A stretch of 64,000 nucleotides of DNA from an uncultured Oscillospiraceae bacterium (GCA_948616425.1 CAPGBJ010000035.1:18867-82866), one strand, 5' to 3'; shown: positions 1 through 8,597, numbered from the stretch's first letter. Made by a program: numbers and translations. The notes: generated by a model not told the origin, from the sequence alone.

Positions 1-1
1 G

Positions 2-484
2 GTGCTGGACATGAGCGACGCCTATTTGGGCCTGACCCAGTCGGCAATGGGCTTTGGGGGGCTGCTGGGGGGTGTGCTGGCCGGGGTGCTGGGCACCCGA
101 TTGAAACCCCGGCACGGGTCGGTGTGCCTGCTGGTCTGTGCCGGGATGGCGGGCATTATGGGACTGTCCGTCCTCCCGGGGGTGCCCGCGGCGGTGGGCT
201 ACTGGCTGCTCACCGTGATGGCTATGCTGGCCATGGCCTCCGCCATGCTGTTTACCGTGGTGATGCTCACCCTGGTCCAGGCCCAGGTGCCCGGCCAACT
301 GCTGGGCAAGGTGATTGCCTGCATCCAGGCGGTGGCCAACTGCGCCTCCCCCCTGGGCCAGGCGGGGTACGGCCTCCTCTTTGACCACCTGTCCCCCTGG
401 GCGGTGCTGATGGGGGCGGCCTGCCTGTCGGCCCTGGTGGCCCTCCGGTCCCAGCGGGTGTTCCGGGCGCTGGAGGAGGGTTGA
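2..484 (+). CDS. MFS transporter, C-terminal part
   Basis: This is the last 160 residues of a membrane transporter whose 5' end lies before the window; no start codon belongs to it here. The visible part has several glycine- and alanine-rich hydrophobic helices (for example the segments starting GLLGGVLAGVLG and YWLLTVMAMLAMASAMLF) and ends with a short polar tail. The pattern of closely packed helices and the repeated GxLxG packing motifs fit the C-terminal half of a major facilitator family exporter, of the type of the MFS_3/EntS-like drug or siderophore exporters. The substrate cannot be told. The codon use is very GC-rich like its neighbours. Confidence 0.7.
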   Translation: MLDMSDAYLGLTQSAMGFGGLLGGVLAGVLGTRLKPRHGSVCLLVCAGMAGIMGLSVLPGVPAAVGYWLLTVMAMLAMASAMLFTVVMLTLVQAQVPGQLLGKVIACIQAVANCASPLGQAGYGLLFDHLSPWAVLMGAACLSALVALRSQRVFRALEEG

Positions 485-593
485 CAGCACAAGGCCCGGG
501 GGCGGGTGTTGTCTGACGCGTCCGCAGGCGGCCGACTGCCGCCCCTGTCGCGCAAGCCAACACGCCACACACCGGGCCTCGTTTATCATATCG

Positions 594-2267
594 TTACTGC
601 TCCAGAATCCGCCGCCAATGGTGCATCAACTGATGGAACTCCTCGCTCTCCCCGGGGAACCAGGATAGGGCACAGGCCAGGGCGTGAGCGAAGAAGCAGT
701 AGTCCTCCTCCGGCACCCGGGTCTTCAGCAGCGACAGCACTCCCAGGGCCTGCTCCCGGTCGGCCAGCCCCTCCTTGACCTGCCAAGCCAGCAGGGTGAG
801 CGCAGGAATTACCGGCCAGTCCAGCTGGCCCAGGCAGATGCGGGCGAGCTCATAGGAGGGCAGCTTACCGGCATAGACCATCAGCTCCGGAGAGGGCATC
901 CGGCTGCCGTCCTTGCCCAGCTGGGCCAGCAGACACACTGCCCCGAACTGCACCCGCAGCAGCCACTGGTCCGCCGGAATCCCCTTGTCGTCGGGCTCTG
1001 GGGGGTAGACCATACACCCGTACAGGTCGTCAAAGGTGAGACCCTTGGCCAGCTTCTCCGCCTGGGCATACCACTCCCCCAGGTGAAAGGGGGACTGAAC
1101 CAGCTCCTTGACCCGCTTCTGGGCCAGGTCGGAGGGCGGCTCCACCGCAGGGCTGGCGTTGTGGTCCGGGCTGTAGTCCCACAGCCGCACCCCGTCTGGA
1201 ATCAGACTGCTGTCCAGAGGCGGGTCAGAGACCGCGTTCACGACCAGGTGGACCCCGCCTGATTTCTTGCCGTACTCCGTGACGGCCAGCCGGACGGCAT
1301 TGGCGGCGCTGGCCGCCTCCTCACAGCTGAGGACCAAGCTGACTTCCCCGCCGGTGCCCTTGGCGATAAAGTTGGGGATCATCTTCACAGTGGCGTCCCA
1401 ACTGGGAAAGAACCGCTCCACATAGGGAATCTGCCCTTCCTGCCGGGCCCACTGGCAAAGCTGAGCGCCCCGCTGGCTCTGGGGCCGGGAGGCGGCGCAC
1501 AGTGCCAGCCGCTCCAGCTCCAGCGGGTCACCGCTGTCCAGCCAGCGGGTAAAGATCAGGGAGGGCTCTGCCCACTCCACATCCTGCTGGTCCCCCCGCT
1601 CCACCACCAGGGCATAATACTCTGCGGCCTTGTCCAGAATCCGGTTGTGAAAGAAGTAATCCGCCAAGTCGTTACAGGGGGCCAAGTTCTGGGGATCCCG
1701 CTCTAAGCCCTCCTTGACATACTCCTCCGCCCCCTCTGGGTCGTCCATGTCCAGACAACACAGGCCGGCGAAGGTGTAACAGGAGGCGGCCTTATGCCGG
1801 GAGATACCCTCCTGCGCCGCTTTCAGTCCGTCCTCTGACCGACCCATGTGCCGCAGAAGCACGCACTCGGTGGTATAACGGTTGGTCATATCCTGCCGGG
1901 GGGCGGTGTTGTCCCCCAGATTCCGCAGCGCCTTGAGGCAGCTCTCCCACAGCCGCTGCCGTTGATTGGGTTCCATAGGGTCCAGCACCTGGGTGAGGAA
2001 GGCCACAAAACGGCACACCTCCTCCTCCCCGGCCCGGTCCAGCAGCCTCTGATCATTGAGCCACCGCTCCGCCAGGTCCATGCGGGACAGGTCCCGGGTC
2101 TGGATGGCAGTGCGGGCGAATTGCTCCAGGGCCTCGGCGGTCTTGCCCTGCTCCATCAGGGCCACAGCCTCGTCCCAGGGGCTCCGGGGGACAGGCTGAC
2201 TCTTGGCCTTGGAGAGGCGGGGATCTCCGTTGTCTTGGTCACCTTTCTTTTTTAAAAATCCAAACAT
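594..2267 (-). CDS. TPR-repeat protein of unknown function
   Basis: 557 residues, soluble, starting MFGFLKKKGD and preceded by a good ribosome site (aggagg-type) 11 bases after the stop of the CpXC gene upstream, so the two are probably one operon. Residues about 40-230 carry helical repeats with the A/L/Y spacing of tetratricopeptide repeats (for example EDGLKAAQEGISRH, then AEEYVKEGLERDPQNLAP). The C-terminal half has no motif I recognise. TPR proteins are scaffolds for protein contacts; the partner may be the CpXC protein. Function unknown. Confidence 0.75.
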   Translation of the reverse strand: MFGFLKKKGDQDNGDPRLSKAKSQPVPRSPWDEAVALMEQGKTAEALEQFARTAIQTRDLSRMDLAERWLNDQRLLDRAGEEEVCRFVAFLTQVLDPMEPNQRQRLWESCLKALRNLGDNTAPRQDMTNRYTTECVLLRHMGRSEDGLKAAQEGISRHKAASCYTFAGLCCLDMDDPEGAEEYVKEGLERDPQNLAPCNDLADYFFHNRILDKAAEYYALVVERGDQQDVEWAEPSLIFTRWLDSGDPLELERLALCAASRPQSQRGAQLCQWARQEGQIPYVERFFPSWDATVKMIPNFIAKGTGGEVSLVLSCEEAASAANAVRLAVTEYGKKSGGVHLVVNAVSDPPLDSSLIPDGVRLWDYSPDHNASPAVEPPSDLAQKRVKELVQSPFHLGEWYAQAEKLAKGLTFDDLYGCMVYPPEPDDKGIPADQWLLRVQFGAVCLLAQLGKDGSRMPSPELMVYAGKLPSYELARICLGQLDWPVIPALTLLAWQVKEGLADREQALGVLSLLKTRVPEEDYCFFAHALACALSWFPGESEEFHQLMHHWRRILEQ

Positions 2268-2278
2268 ACTTTCCCCTC

Positions 2279-3022
2279 CTAGCCGTTTTGCATCCGGTTG
2301 TGGCAGCTGATGGCCCAGTTCAGGTCATACAGGCGGAAGCTCCCGTCGTCGGGCGGCAGCTGCATCTGATCCAGCATCCCCTGGCACATCTGGAAGATCA
2401 TCTCATTGACTCCAGTATGTACAATATTCCGGTTAGTGAGGTGGATGTCATACCAGTAGATGGGCCGGCCGTACTCCGGCTTGTCGTTTTGAGAGGCGTA
2501 GAGGACGGCGTGCAGGGGCTCCTCTGCCGGGTCCGGGATGGACACCCCCTGGAAAAAGCCGTTCCACACCACCTCGCCGTGGGACTGGAGTTGACCAATG
2601 ATCAGGGGCTTAATCAGCTGGATCACCCGGTGGTCCAGGCCCAGATCCTGGGCACGAACCAGCTCCTGCATGGCGTAGAAATTGCCCACCACCCGGCGGG
2701 TCATATCGGACAATTCCAGTCCTTCCAGGCTTTGATTCATTGCCTGGACCACCCCTTCCCCACTGGAGGAGTCAATGCCAGGCGCCAGAGAGATGCCAAG
2801 TTTGGCCTCTGGGTCAAAATACCAACAGGGCCAGGCGGTATCCGCCTCTAACCCGCACTTGGGGCAGCGCCACTGGAAAAACTCCCCCTTCAGCAGCAGT
2901 TCTTTCCCCTCGGGGCTCCGGGTCAGGTCCAGGCCGTGGTATTCCTTGACCTGGCTGACGGTCTTGCACTGCATACACTGGCTCTGGCTATACCGAATCA
3001 GACCCGGATTTTTTTCATCCAT
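2279..3022 (-). CDS. CpXC-domain protein
   Basis: 247 residues. I place the start at the ATG giving MDEKNPGLIRY, because an aaggagg ribosome site stands 8 bases before it; a longer reading from 3100 has no such site. The N-terminal 60 residues carry two zinc-type pairs, CMQC near residue 14 and CPKCG near residue 55, the arrangement of the CpXC domain family, which is found in many gut Firmicutes and has no known biochemical role. The remainder is predicted soluble. It is followed at 11 bases by the TPR gene, and its own terminator-facing upstream side carries the strong hairpin that ends rplA. Confidence 0.75.
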   Translation of the reverse strand: MDEKNPGLIRYSQSQCMQCKTVSQVKEYHGLDLTRSPEGKELLLKGEFFQWRCPKCGLEADTAWPCWYFDPEAKLGISLAPGIDSSSGEGVVQAMNQSLEGLELSDMTRRVVGNFYAMQELVRAQDLGLDHRVIQLIKPLIIGQLQSHGEVVWNGFFQGVSIPDPAEEPLHAVLYASQNDKPEYGRPIYWYDIHLTNRNIVHTGVNEMIFQMCQGMLDQMQLPPDDGSFRLYDLNWAISCHNRMQNG

Positions 3023-3110
3023 ACAAATAACCTCCTTCACGGCAATGTGCAGCTTCATTTTACCTCGAATAACGACTGGACGCAAGCGGTTTTCGCCCAT
3101 CGAACCATAA

Positions 3111-3144
3111 AAAATCCTCTGACCGTACGGTCAGAGGATTTTTT
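3111..3144 (-). terminator. Terminator after rplA
   Basis: A perfect 32-bp palindrome (arms AAAATCCTCTGACCGT) followed by T on both strands. It lies 16 bases after the rplA stop codon and closes the ribosomal protein operon. It can act in both directions. Confidence 0.9.
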
Positions 3145-3159
3145 ATTCAGAAGAACAAT

Positions 3160-3852
3160 TTACACCAGCTTGGCGCCGTTGACCTTGACGCCGGGGCCCA
3201 TCGTAGAAGCCACGGTGCAGCTCTTGATATACTGGCCCTTAGCGGCGGCGGGCTTGGCCTTGATAATAGCTCCCATCAGGGCAGAGAAGTTCTCGCTCAG
3301 CTTCTCGGGCCCGAAAGAGACCTTACCGATGGGGCAGTGGATGATATTGGTCTTGTCCAGGCGGTACTCCACCTTACCGGCCTTGATCTCGTTGACGGCC
3401 TTGGTCACATCCATGGTGACGGTGCCAGCCTTGGGGGAGGGCATCAGACCCTTGGGGCCCAGCACCTTACCCAGACGGCCCACCACGCCCATCATGTCGG
3501 GGGTGGCGACGACTACGTCAAAGTCGAACCAGTTCTCCTTCTGGATCTTCTCGACCAAGTCCATCTCACCTACGAAATCGGCGCCGGCCTCCCGGGCCTC
3601 GTCGGCCTTGGCGGCCTTGGCAAAGACCAGCACGCGCTGACTTCTGCCGGTACCGTGGGGCAGGACAATGGCGCCGCGGACCTGCTGGTCGGCGTGGCGA
3701 GAGTCGACACCCAGCTTCACATGGAGTTCCACCGTCTCGTCAAACTTGGCGGTAGCGGTGTCCACCACCAGCTTCATAGCGTCTGCGGTATCGTACAGCG
3801 CGTTCTTGTCGATCTTCTTGGCGCTCTCTTTATATTTCTTTCCTCTAAACAT
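3160..3852 (-). CDS. rplA: 50S ribosomal protein L1
   Basis: 230 residues, the normal length. L1 binds the mobile stalk of 23S rRNA helped at the exit (E) site, and in many bacteria it also represses its own operon. The core TVELHVKLGVD region and the VGRLGKVLGPKGLMPSPK segment are typical. The start has a good ggagg site (cccctcctt on the plus strand). It is the last gene of rpmG-secE-nusG-rplK-rplA and ends in a strong terminator; the usual rplJ and rplL do not follow. A candidate L1-binding leader precedes rplK at 4313-4354. Confidence 0.97.
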   Translation of the reverse strand: MFRGKKYKESAKKIDKNALYDTADAMKLVVDTATAKFDETVELHVKLGVDSRHADQQVRGAIVLPHGTGRSQRVLVFAKAAKADEAREAGADFVGEMDLVEKIQKENWFDFDVVVATPDMMGVVGRLGKVLGPKGLMPSPKAGTVTMDVTKAVNEIKAGKVEYRLDKTNIIHCPIGKVSFGPEKLSENFSALMGAIIKAKPAAAKGQYIKSCTVASTMGPGVKVNGAKLV

Positions 3853-3865
3853 TCTTGTCCCCTCC

Positions 3866-4291
3866 TTACTCGCCCACCAGGATACCCATGGAGCGGGCAG
3901 TACCGGCGATCATGCTCATTGCGGCCTCAATGGAGGCGGCGTTGAGGTCGGGCATCTTGGTCTCAGCGATCTTGCGCACATCCTCTTTGCTGATGGTGGC
4001 CACCTTGTTCTTATTGGGCACACCGGAGGCCTTGTCAATGCCGCAGGCCTTCTTAATCAGCACAGGGGCGGGGGGCGTCTTGGTGATAAAGGTGAAGGAG
4101 CGGTCTGCATAGACGGTGATGATGACGGGGATGATCAGACCTACATCATTCTTGGTCCGCTCGTTGAACTCCTTGGTAAAAGCGGCAATATTCACGCCGT
4201 GCTGGCCCAGAGCGGGGCCCACCGGGGGGGCGGGGGTCGCCTTGCCTGCGGGGATCTGTAATTTTACGTATCCAGTTACTTTCTGTGCCAC
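3866..4291 (-). CDS. rplK: 50S ribosomal protein L11
   Basis: 141 residues, normal length. L11 binds the GTPase-associated centre of 23S rRNA and takes part in factor binding. The N-terminal VTGYVKLQIPAGKATPAPP and the GPALGQHGVN segment are diagnostic. The ribosome site ggaggtg is 8 bases before the ATG. It is 13 bases from rplA and preceded by a 149-base gap after nusG, long for this operon, which holds an L1-binding site mimic and a palindromic repeat. Confidence 0.97.
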   Translation of the reverse strand: MAQKVTGYVKLQIPAGKATPAPPVGPALGQHGVNIAAFTKEFNERTKNDVGLIIPVIITVYADRSFTFITKTPPAPVLIKKACGIDKASGVPNKNKVATISKEDVRKIAETKMPDLNAASIEAAMSMIAGTARSMGILVGE

Positions 4292-4312
4292 GAAAGAGCA
4301 CCTCCATTTGAA

Positions 4313-4354
4313 AATGTGGTAGTTTGGCGGAATCTTTCAGATTCCTCCCACTGG
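4313..4354 (-). promoter_or_regulatory. Probable L1-binding mRNA leader of rplK-rplA
   Basis: On the minus strand, 22 bases before the rplK start codon, the transcript reads AGUGGGAGGAAUC, a short loop, then GAUUCCGCC and ACUACCACA. This reproduces the L1 site of 23S rRNA (GGUGGGAGG paired with AUACCACC around an internal loop). Many bacteria use such a mimic so that free L1 shuts off translation of rplK-rplA. The fold and the position support this; binding itself is inferred. Confidence 0.75.
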
Positions 4355-4370
4355 GGTTTCCATCGGACAC

Positions 4371-4426
4371 GGCTCGCCGTGTCCCTACACTGGCCTGTAG
4401 GGCCACGACTTGCGTGGCCGTCCTGC
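4371..4426. repeat. Palindromic repeat cluster between nusG and rplK
   Basis: Three small inverted repeats in a row: GGACACGGC with GCCGTGTCC, CCTACA/TGTAGG, and GGCCACG with CGTGGCC. Related palindromes built on GGACAC...GTGTCCCTAC occur again at 38781-38951, which suggests a dispersed REP-like family rather than a feature of this operon. Confidence 0.55.
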
Positions 4427-4440
4427 CATTGGGGTATTAC

Positions 4441-4965
4441 TTACGAATTTGCCGGTTCCACCTGGTCCAACTCCAATTCCACGGGGGTTTCCCGTCCAAA
4501 CATGGACACCACCACCCGGACCTTGCCGTTATCCAAGTCGATCTCGTCCACGGTGCCCAAGAAGGACTCCAGGGCGCCGTCTGTGATGCGCACGGTGTCA
4601 CCCAGTTCGTAGCTGACTATGACCTCCCGCTTCTCCACACCCAGGGCGGCTACGTCGGCCTCACTCAGGGGGATGGCCTTGTTACCCTCGCCCAAAAAGC
4701 CGGTGACACCCCGGATATTGCGCACCACGTGCCAGGTCTCGTCGTTCATCACCATTTTCACCAAGACATAGCCGGGAAACACCTTGCGCTCCACTTCCTT
4801 GGGGCCGCTGTCTGTGATCTCGGTGACAGTTTCCAGGGGGATGCTGATCTCGTGGATCAGCTCCTGCATGCTGCGGTTTTCGACATACTTTTCGATGGTG
4901 GCCTTCACCGTGTTCTCATAGCCGGAATAGGTGTGGACCACATACCAATTCGCGTTGTCAGCCAT
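4441..4965 (-). CDS. nusG: Transcription termination/antitermination protein NusG
   Basis: 174 residues from the ATG of MADNANWYVVHTYSGYE, chosen over a GTG three codons earlier because the aaaggg site is correctly spaced to it. NusG binds RNA polymerase and links it to Rho or ribosomes. The N-terminal NGN domain (WYVVHTYSGYEN) and the C-terminal KOW domain (near GDTVRITDG) are both present. It lies 5 bases after secE, the usual bacterial order. Confidence 0.97.
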   Translation of the reverse strand: MADNANWYVVHTYSGYENTVKATIEKYVENRSMQELIHEISIPLETVTEITDSGPKEVERKVFPGYVLVKMVMNDETWHVVRNIRGVTGFLGEGNKAIPLSEADVAALGVEKREVIVSYELGDTVRITDGALESFLGTVDEIDLDNGKVRVVVSMFGRETPVELELDQVEPANS

Positions 4966-4970
4966 CCGCG

Positions 4971-5246
4971 TCACCCTTTGAACGCACCGATCAGCAAACG
5001 GATTGCCTCGCCGGCGACATAGTCAAACAGGGCGATGAAGATACCGACCACAATGACGCATGCGATGACAATCAGGGTGTTGTTGATGGTCTGCTTGCGG
5101 GTGGGCCACTGAACTTTCTTCAGCTCGCTCTTCATATCCCGAAACCACTTGCCCATACGGGCAAAAAAGCCGGGCTTTGCATTCTTGTCGGACTTTTTGT
5201 CCTTCTTGGCCTGTGTGGCCTGCTCTACCTTTTCGTTCTCAGCCAT
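4971..5246 (-). CDS. secE: Preprotein translocase subunit SecE
   Basis: 91 residues from the ATG of MAENEKVEQ, which has an agaaggg site 6 bases upstream; a longer reading from 5285 is possible but less well placed. SecE clamps the SecY channel in the membrane. The charged N-terminal part leads to the family motif SELKKVQWPTRKQ and one C-terminal membrane helix (NTLIVIACVIVVGIFIALF). Operon partner of rpmG and nusG. Confidence 0.95.
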   Translation of the reverse strand: MAENEKVEQATQAKKDKKSDKNAKPGFFARMGKWFRDMKSELKKVQWPTRKQTINNTLIVIACVIVVGIFIALFDYVAGEAIRLLIGAFKG

Positions 5247-5281
5247 TGCATACCCTTCTTTCATTTTGGCCTTTCCGCCAA

Positions 5282-5449
5282 TCACTTCGTCTCATTGTGA
5301 ACGGTGTGCTTCCTGCAGAAGGGGCAGTATTTGTTCAACTCCAGACGGTCGGGGGTATTTTTCTTGTTCTTAAATGTGTTGTAGTTTCTCTGCTTGCACT
5401 CAGAGCACCGCAGGGTGATCTTGATGCGAGCGCCGGCCTTTGCTGCCAT
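5282..5449 (-). CDS. rpmG: 50S ribosomal protein L33
   Basis: 55 residues starting MAAKAGARIKI, with an aaggaggtg ribosome site 9 bases upstream. It is the cysteine-containing (C+) form of L33: CSEC near residue 15 and CPFC near residue 42 form a zinc ribbon. This is the first gene of the ribosomal/transcription operon, preceded by a leader of about 225 bases from the promoter at 5683-5711. Confidence 0.95.
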   Translation of the reverse strand: MAAKAGARIKITLRCSECKQRNYNTFKNKKNTPDRLELNKYCPFCRKHTVHNETK

Positions 5450-5682
5450 ATTGTTCGGCACCTCCTTTTTTATTTGACAGGGGTTTGCTCCGTTTTTCAT
5501 AAAGAAAACGCCGGATGCGGCCTGTCTTATGCCGAATCCAGCGCCAAAGGGCGCAATCATACGCCCAGAGGATACGGTGGATGTCGGCTGTTGCCTCCCT
5601 GTGGCCCTGGCGGGTGGAGGGGTCCGCCTTCTGGACACCGTATCCAGACAGCGGAAAAACGCCCCTTTTCACAGGTAGAGCT

Positions 5683-5711
5683 ACTATATCACGCCTGTCC
5701 CTGACCGTCAA
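5683..5711 (-). promoter_or_regulatory. Sigma-A promoter of the rpmG-secE-nusG-rplK-rplA operon
   Basis: On the minus strand TTGACG, a 17-base spacer, then TATAGT. The transcript would run about 225 bases before rpmG; this leader contains a hairpin (TCTGGA...TCCAGA near 5623-5642) but no gene that I can see. Confidence 0.8.
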
Positions 5712-5772
5712 GAGCTTTTTTCCCTTTTTCGTTAAAATTTCGTGAAGCTTTCTGGCGGCGGATAAAATAAGT

Positions 5773-5801
5773 TTGCATTCCACAGACAGGTATGGTATAC
5801 T
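5773..5801 (+). promoter_or_regulatory. Sigma-A promoter of the CBS-domain gene
   Basis: TTGCAT, 17 bases, TATACT on the plus strand, divergent from the rpmG promoter about 60 bases away. The leader to the start codon at 5976 is about 165 bases. Confidence 0.7.
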
Positions 5802-5975
5802 CCTTGCTTAAATAACATGATAGAGAGTTTTTCCCAATGTGTGGAAGTTTAAACCTTCTGCCCCCTCTTTCCCTATGCAGGGCAAGGGTTCCGCCCCACA
5901 CGGTCTCACAATGCCCTGCAACAGATGGTTTCCCAGCCAAGCAAATAAACAACAAAAGGAGTCGATCCTTCCCCT

Positions 5976-7232
5976 ATGGAATTAGACAGTACCAGTATTG
6001 CCATGCTCATCACCTTATGTATCCTGGTGGCCATGTCCGCCTATTTCTCGGCCACCGAGACCGCCTACACCTCTCTCAACCGTATCCGACTGAAAACCCG
6101 GGCGGACAACGGCAGCCGCCGGGCCGCCAAGACCCTGGAACTGTCGGAGGAGTACGACAAGCTGCTGTCCACCATCCTCATCGGCAACAACATCGTCAAC
6201 ATTACCGCCACCACGGTATCCACCGTGCTGTGCACCAAGTGGTTTCACCAGTATGGTCCCACAGTGGCCACGGTGGCCCTTACCATCATCATTCTGGTCT
6301 TTGGTGAGATCACCCCTAAGAGCATGTCCAAGGAGCGCCCGGAGGACTTCGCCATGTTTGCTCAGCCCCTACTTAAGCTGTTCATGGTGATTTTCACCCC
6401 TCTGAATTTCCTATTCGGCCAGTGGAAAAAACTGATGAGCAAACTCTTCCGCTCCAAAGGGGATGACGGCATCACCGAAGAGGAGTTGGTGGGCATGGTG
6501 GATCAGGCCCAGACCGAAGGCGGTCTGGACGAACACGAGAGCGACCTGATCCGCAACGCCATCGAATTCAACGATCTGGAGGTCTCTGAAATTCTCACCC
6601 CTCGGGTGGACCTGACCGCCGCGGATGAGGAGAGCTCTATGGAGGAGATTGCCGCCCTCTTTGCCGAGACGGGCTACTCCCGCATCCCCCTCTACCATGA
6701 GACGGTAGACAATATCGTAGGTGTCATCCATGAGAAAGACTTCTACGCCGCCCGCTACCGAGGCGAGACCATGGTGTCTCATCTGAAAGCGCCGGTATTT
6801 TACACCACCGGCAACACCAGGGTCTTTGAACTGCTGCGCATTCTGCAGAAAAACAAGGTGCACATGGCGGTGGTGGTAGACGAATACGGCGGCACCCAGG
6901 GCATTGTCACGCTGGAGGACATTTTGGAGGAGCTGGTGGGTGAAATCTGGGATGAGCATGACGAGGTCATCGAAATCTTTCAGAAACAGCCCGATGAAAG
7001 CTACCTAATTGCCTGTTCTGCCGACCTGGACGACATGTACGACTTATTCCAGGTAAAGGGGACCTGCGATGCCGCCACCGTCTCCGGCTGGGTGTTGGAA
7101 CAGGTCGGGCGGGTTCCCGAGGTGGGCGACCACTTCGAGGCCGAAGGCCTGGATGTCACCGTCACCCGAGTAGAACATCGGCGGGTGCTGGAGATCCAGG
7201 TGCGGGTATTACAGGACACCGAGGACAAATAA
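5976..7232 (+). CDS. CNNM/CorC-HlyC family membrane protein with CBS pair
   Basis: 418 residues. The N-terminal 140 residues are a DUF21 (CNNM) membrane domain with about four helices (first MLITLCILVAMSAYFSATET, later FGEITPKSMSK, a family hallmark). Residues about 195-320 form two CBS domains (ILTPRVDL and VVVDEYGGTQGIVTLEDILEE are typical), and the last 80 residues are the CorC/HlyC transporter-associated domain. Members take part in Mg2+ or other divalent ion movement; the name hemolysin is historical. The start has an aaaggag about 14 bases upstream, a bit far. It stands alone between its promoter and a shared terminator. Confidence 0.9.
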   Translation: MELDSTSIAMLITLCILVAMSAYFSATETAYTSLNRIRLKTRADNGSRRAAKTLELSEEYDKLLSTILIGNNIVNITATTVSTVLCTKWFHQYGPTVATVALTIIILVFGEITPKSMSKERPEDFAMFAQPLLKLFMVIFTPLNFLFGQWKKLMSKLFRSKGDDGITEEELVGMVDQAQTEGGLDEHESDLIRNAIEFNDLEVSEILTPRVDLTAADEESSMEEIAALFAETGYSRIPLYHETVDNIVGVIHEKDFYAARYRGETMVSHLKAPVFYTTGNTRVFELLRILQKNKVHMAVVVDEYGGTQGIVTLEDILEELVGEIWDEHDEVIEIFQKQPDESYLIACSADLDDMYDLFQVKGTCDAATVSGWVLEQVGRVPEVGDHFEAEGLDVTVTRVEHRRVLEIQVRVLQDTEDK

Positions 7233-7268
7233 TCAAAGGACCTGCCCTTTTGGGCAGGTCCTTTGATT
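7231..7268. terminator. Convergent terminator
   Basis: A 17-bp perfect stem (AATCAAAGGACCTGCCC) with a TTTT loop overlaps the stop codons of the CBS-domain gene on the plus strand and the anti-sigma-like gene on the minus strand. It probably serves both. Confidence 0.8.
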
Positions 7269-7887
7269 ACGCCGAGGGGGTCACGGGGTCAAACAAAACC
7301 CACTGCTCCTCCATCTCCACCACCAATCCCTGGTCCGTCATGGCGTACCGGGCGGCCAGATCATGGGAGAAGTTGGTCTGCCCATCCATCTCAGGCAAAG
7401 TGTTGGTGTAGGACACCACCGTTCTAATTTCGCTCTCCTCTACCGCCACAGCAACCACCTCGCCAGTGGAACAGTAAAGAATACCGCCCACCATAATGGC
7501 GTCGCAGAAGCCCTCTCCTCCAGGAATCCAGCCAGGTTGTTCCTCCCTTTGGCCGGAACTGTCGGGCTCTGGGAGGGGGCACGTATCCCCATCACCCAGG
7601 CTGCCGTCCGCCTCCTCTGGCGGCGCCATATTTCCCCCTGCCGGAGTGTTGGGGGCGCTAGAGGCGGGCCAGCCTTCCGTAGCCATGCCCCCGCTGTACC
7701 CATTACCTCCGCTCATACCCAGCTGGGCCAGGCCGTAGACCAAAGCCACCACCACGGTGAAGCAGGCTGCCAGCCCCAGCCACTCCCTGTGAGCCATCCG
7801 GCCCCTGGGACGGCTGTATCGCTCCGCCTCCTGGATCAGATCATCATCCACCAGGCCCATAGCGTCTAAAATATGTTCCGCATTCAT
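7267..7887 (-). CDS. Probable anti-sigma factor, single-pass membrane protein
   Basis: 206 residues with a cytoplasmic N-terminal 36 residues (MNAEHILDAMGLVDDDLI...), one membrane helix at about residues 37-58 (LGLAACFTVVVALVYGLAQL), a Gly/Pro/Ser-rich linker and an outer domain with no motif I know. Its start overlaps the stop of the sigma factor gene by four bases (ATGA), the classic arrangement of an ECF sigma and its membrane anti-sigma factor. The role is inferred from this pairing. Confidence 0.7.
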   Translation of the reverse strand: MNAEHILDAMGLVDDDLIQEAERYSRPRGRMAHREWLGLAACFTVVVALVYGLAQLGMSGGNGYSGGMATEGWPASSAPNTPAGGNMAPPEEADGSLGDGDTCPLPEPDSSGQREEQPGWIPGGEGFCDAIMVGGILYCSTGEVVAVAVEESEIRTVVSYTNTLPEMDGQTNFSHDLAARYAMTDQGLVVEMEEQWVLFDPVTPSA

Positions 7888-8444
7888 ATCGCCACTCCCT
7901 CCCGCTCCAGTTCCAATTTCAGCCTGCCTCGCATTCTGTGAAGCCGGGACTTCACCTGTCCCGTGGTCATTCCAAAACGGAGCGCCAACTCGCCCAGAGG
8001 CTCCAGGTGGAAGTACCGCCGGACAAACAGCGCCCGGTCCGTCTGGTCCTGCTGGCGGAGAAAGGCCGAGATGAGGGCCGCCGTCTCCCTGGCCTCCAGG
8101 TTTTCATCCAGGCGGCTGCGGTCGGGCAGGCAGTCCTCCAGCTCATGGAGGGCCACCTCCACCTGGCTGCCCCCCCGTTTGGCCGCCCGAGCCCGCCGCC
8201 ACCGATCCAGGGACAGATTTCGGGTCAGCTTGCCGAAGAAGGCGGACAAAATCACCGGCCGCTGGGGCGGTATCGTGTTCCAGGCCCGGAGCCAGGTGTC
8301 GTTGACACACTCCTCCGCATCCTCCTCCCGCTCCAGAATGCGCCGGGCGATGGTGTGGCAGTAGGGGCCATATTTCTCCTCACTGACCACAATAGCCTGC
8401 TGGGAGCGGGCCCAGTACAGGTCGATAATAGCTGTATCCTCCAT
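7884..8444 (-). CDS. RNA polymerase sigma factor, ECF-like sigma-70 family
   Basis: 186 residues. Region 2 lies at residues about 15-75 (YGPYCHTIARRIL, then DAEECVNDTWLRAW) and region 4 helix-turn-helix at about 125-175 (LALRFGMTTGQVKSRLHRMR); there is no region 1.1 or 3. The ribosome site aggagg is about 8 bases upstream. It is translationally coupled to the membrane protein downstream. A sequence before the gene (8489-8510) recurs inverted at 8598-8620 and may be its own promoter. Confidence 0.9.
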   Translation of the reverse strand: MEDTAIIDLYWARSQQAIVVSEEKYGPYCHTIARRILEREEDAEECVNDTWLRAWNTIPPQRPVILSAFFGKLTRNLSLDRWRRARAAKRGGSQVEVALHELEDCLPDRSRLDENLEARETAALISAFLRQQDQTDRALFVRRYFHLEPLGELALRFGMTTGQVKSRLHRMRGRLKLELEREGVAI

Positions 8445-8488
8445 GGTCGGTCCTCCTGTTTCTCTCTAGTACATCCAAAATCCCCTCT

Positions 8489-8510
8489 GGTATAGTCGAC
8501 GCACTTGAGA
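8489..8510 (-). promoter_or_regulatory. Candidate autoregulated sigma promoter, copy 1
   Basis: Reads TCTCAAGTGCGTCGACTATA on the minus strand, 45 bases before the sigma gene. An inverted, nearly identical copy lies at 8598-8620. Conserved core AAGTG-N-GTCGACTATA. The position fits a promoter recognised by the sigma factor itself, but this is inference from the duplication. Confidence 0.5.
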
Positions 8511-8597
8511 AGAGGTAAAAAGGAGGGGAAGGAAAAATGGCGCGGGGCAAGACGACAACGCCGCCCTGTACCATGTTAACCGCCGAACTTTACCGGT

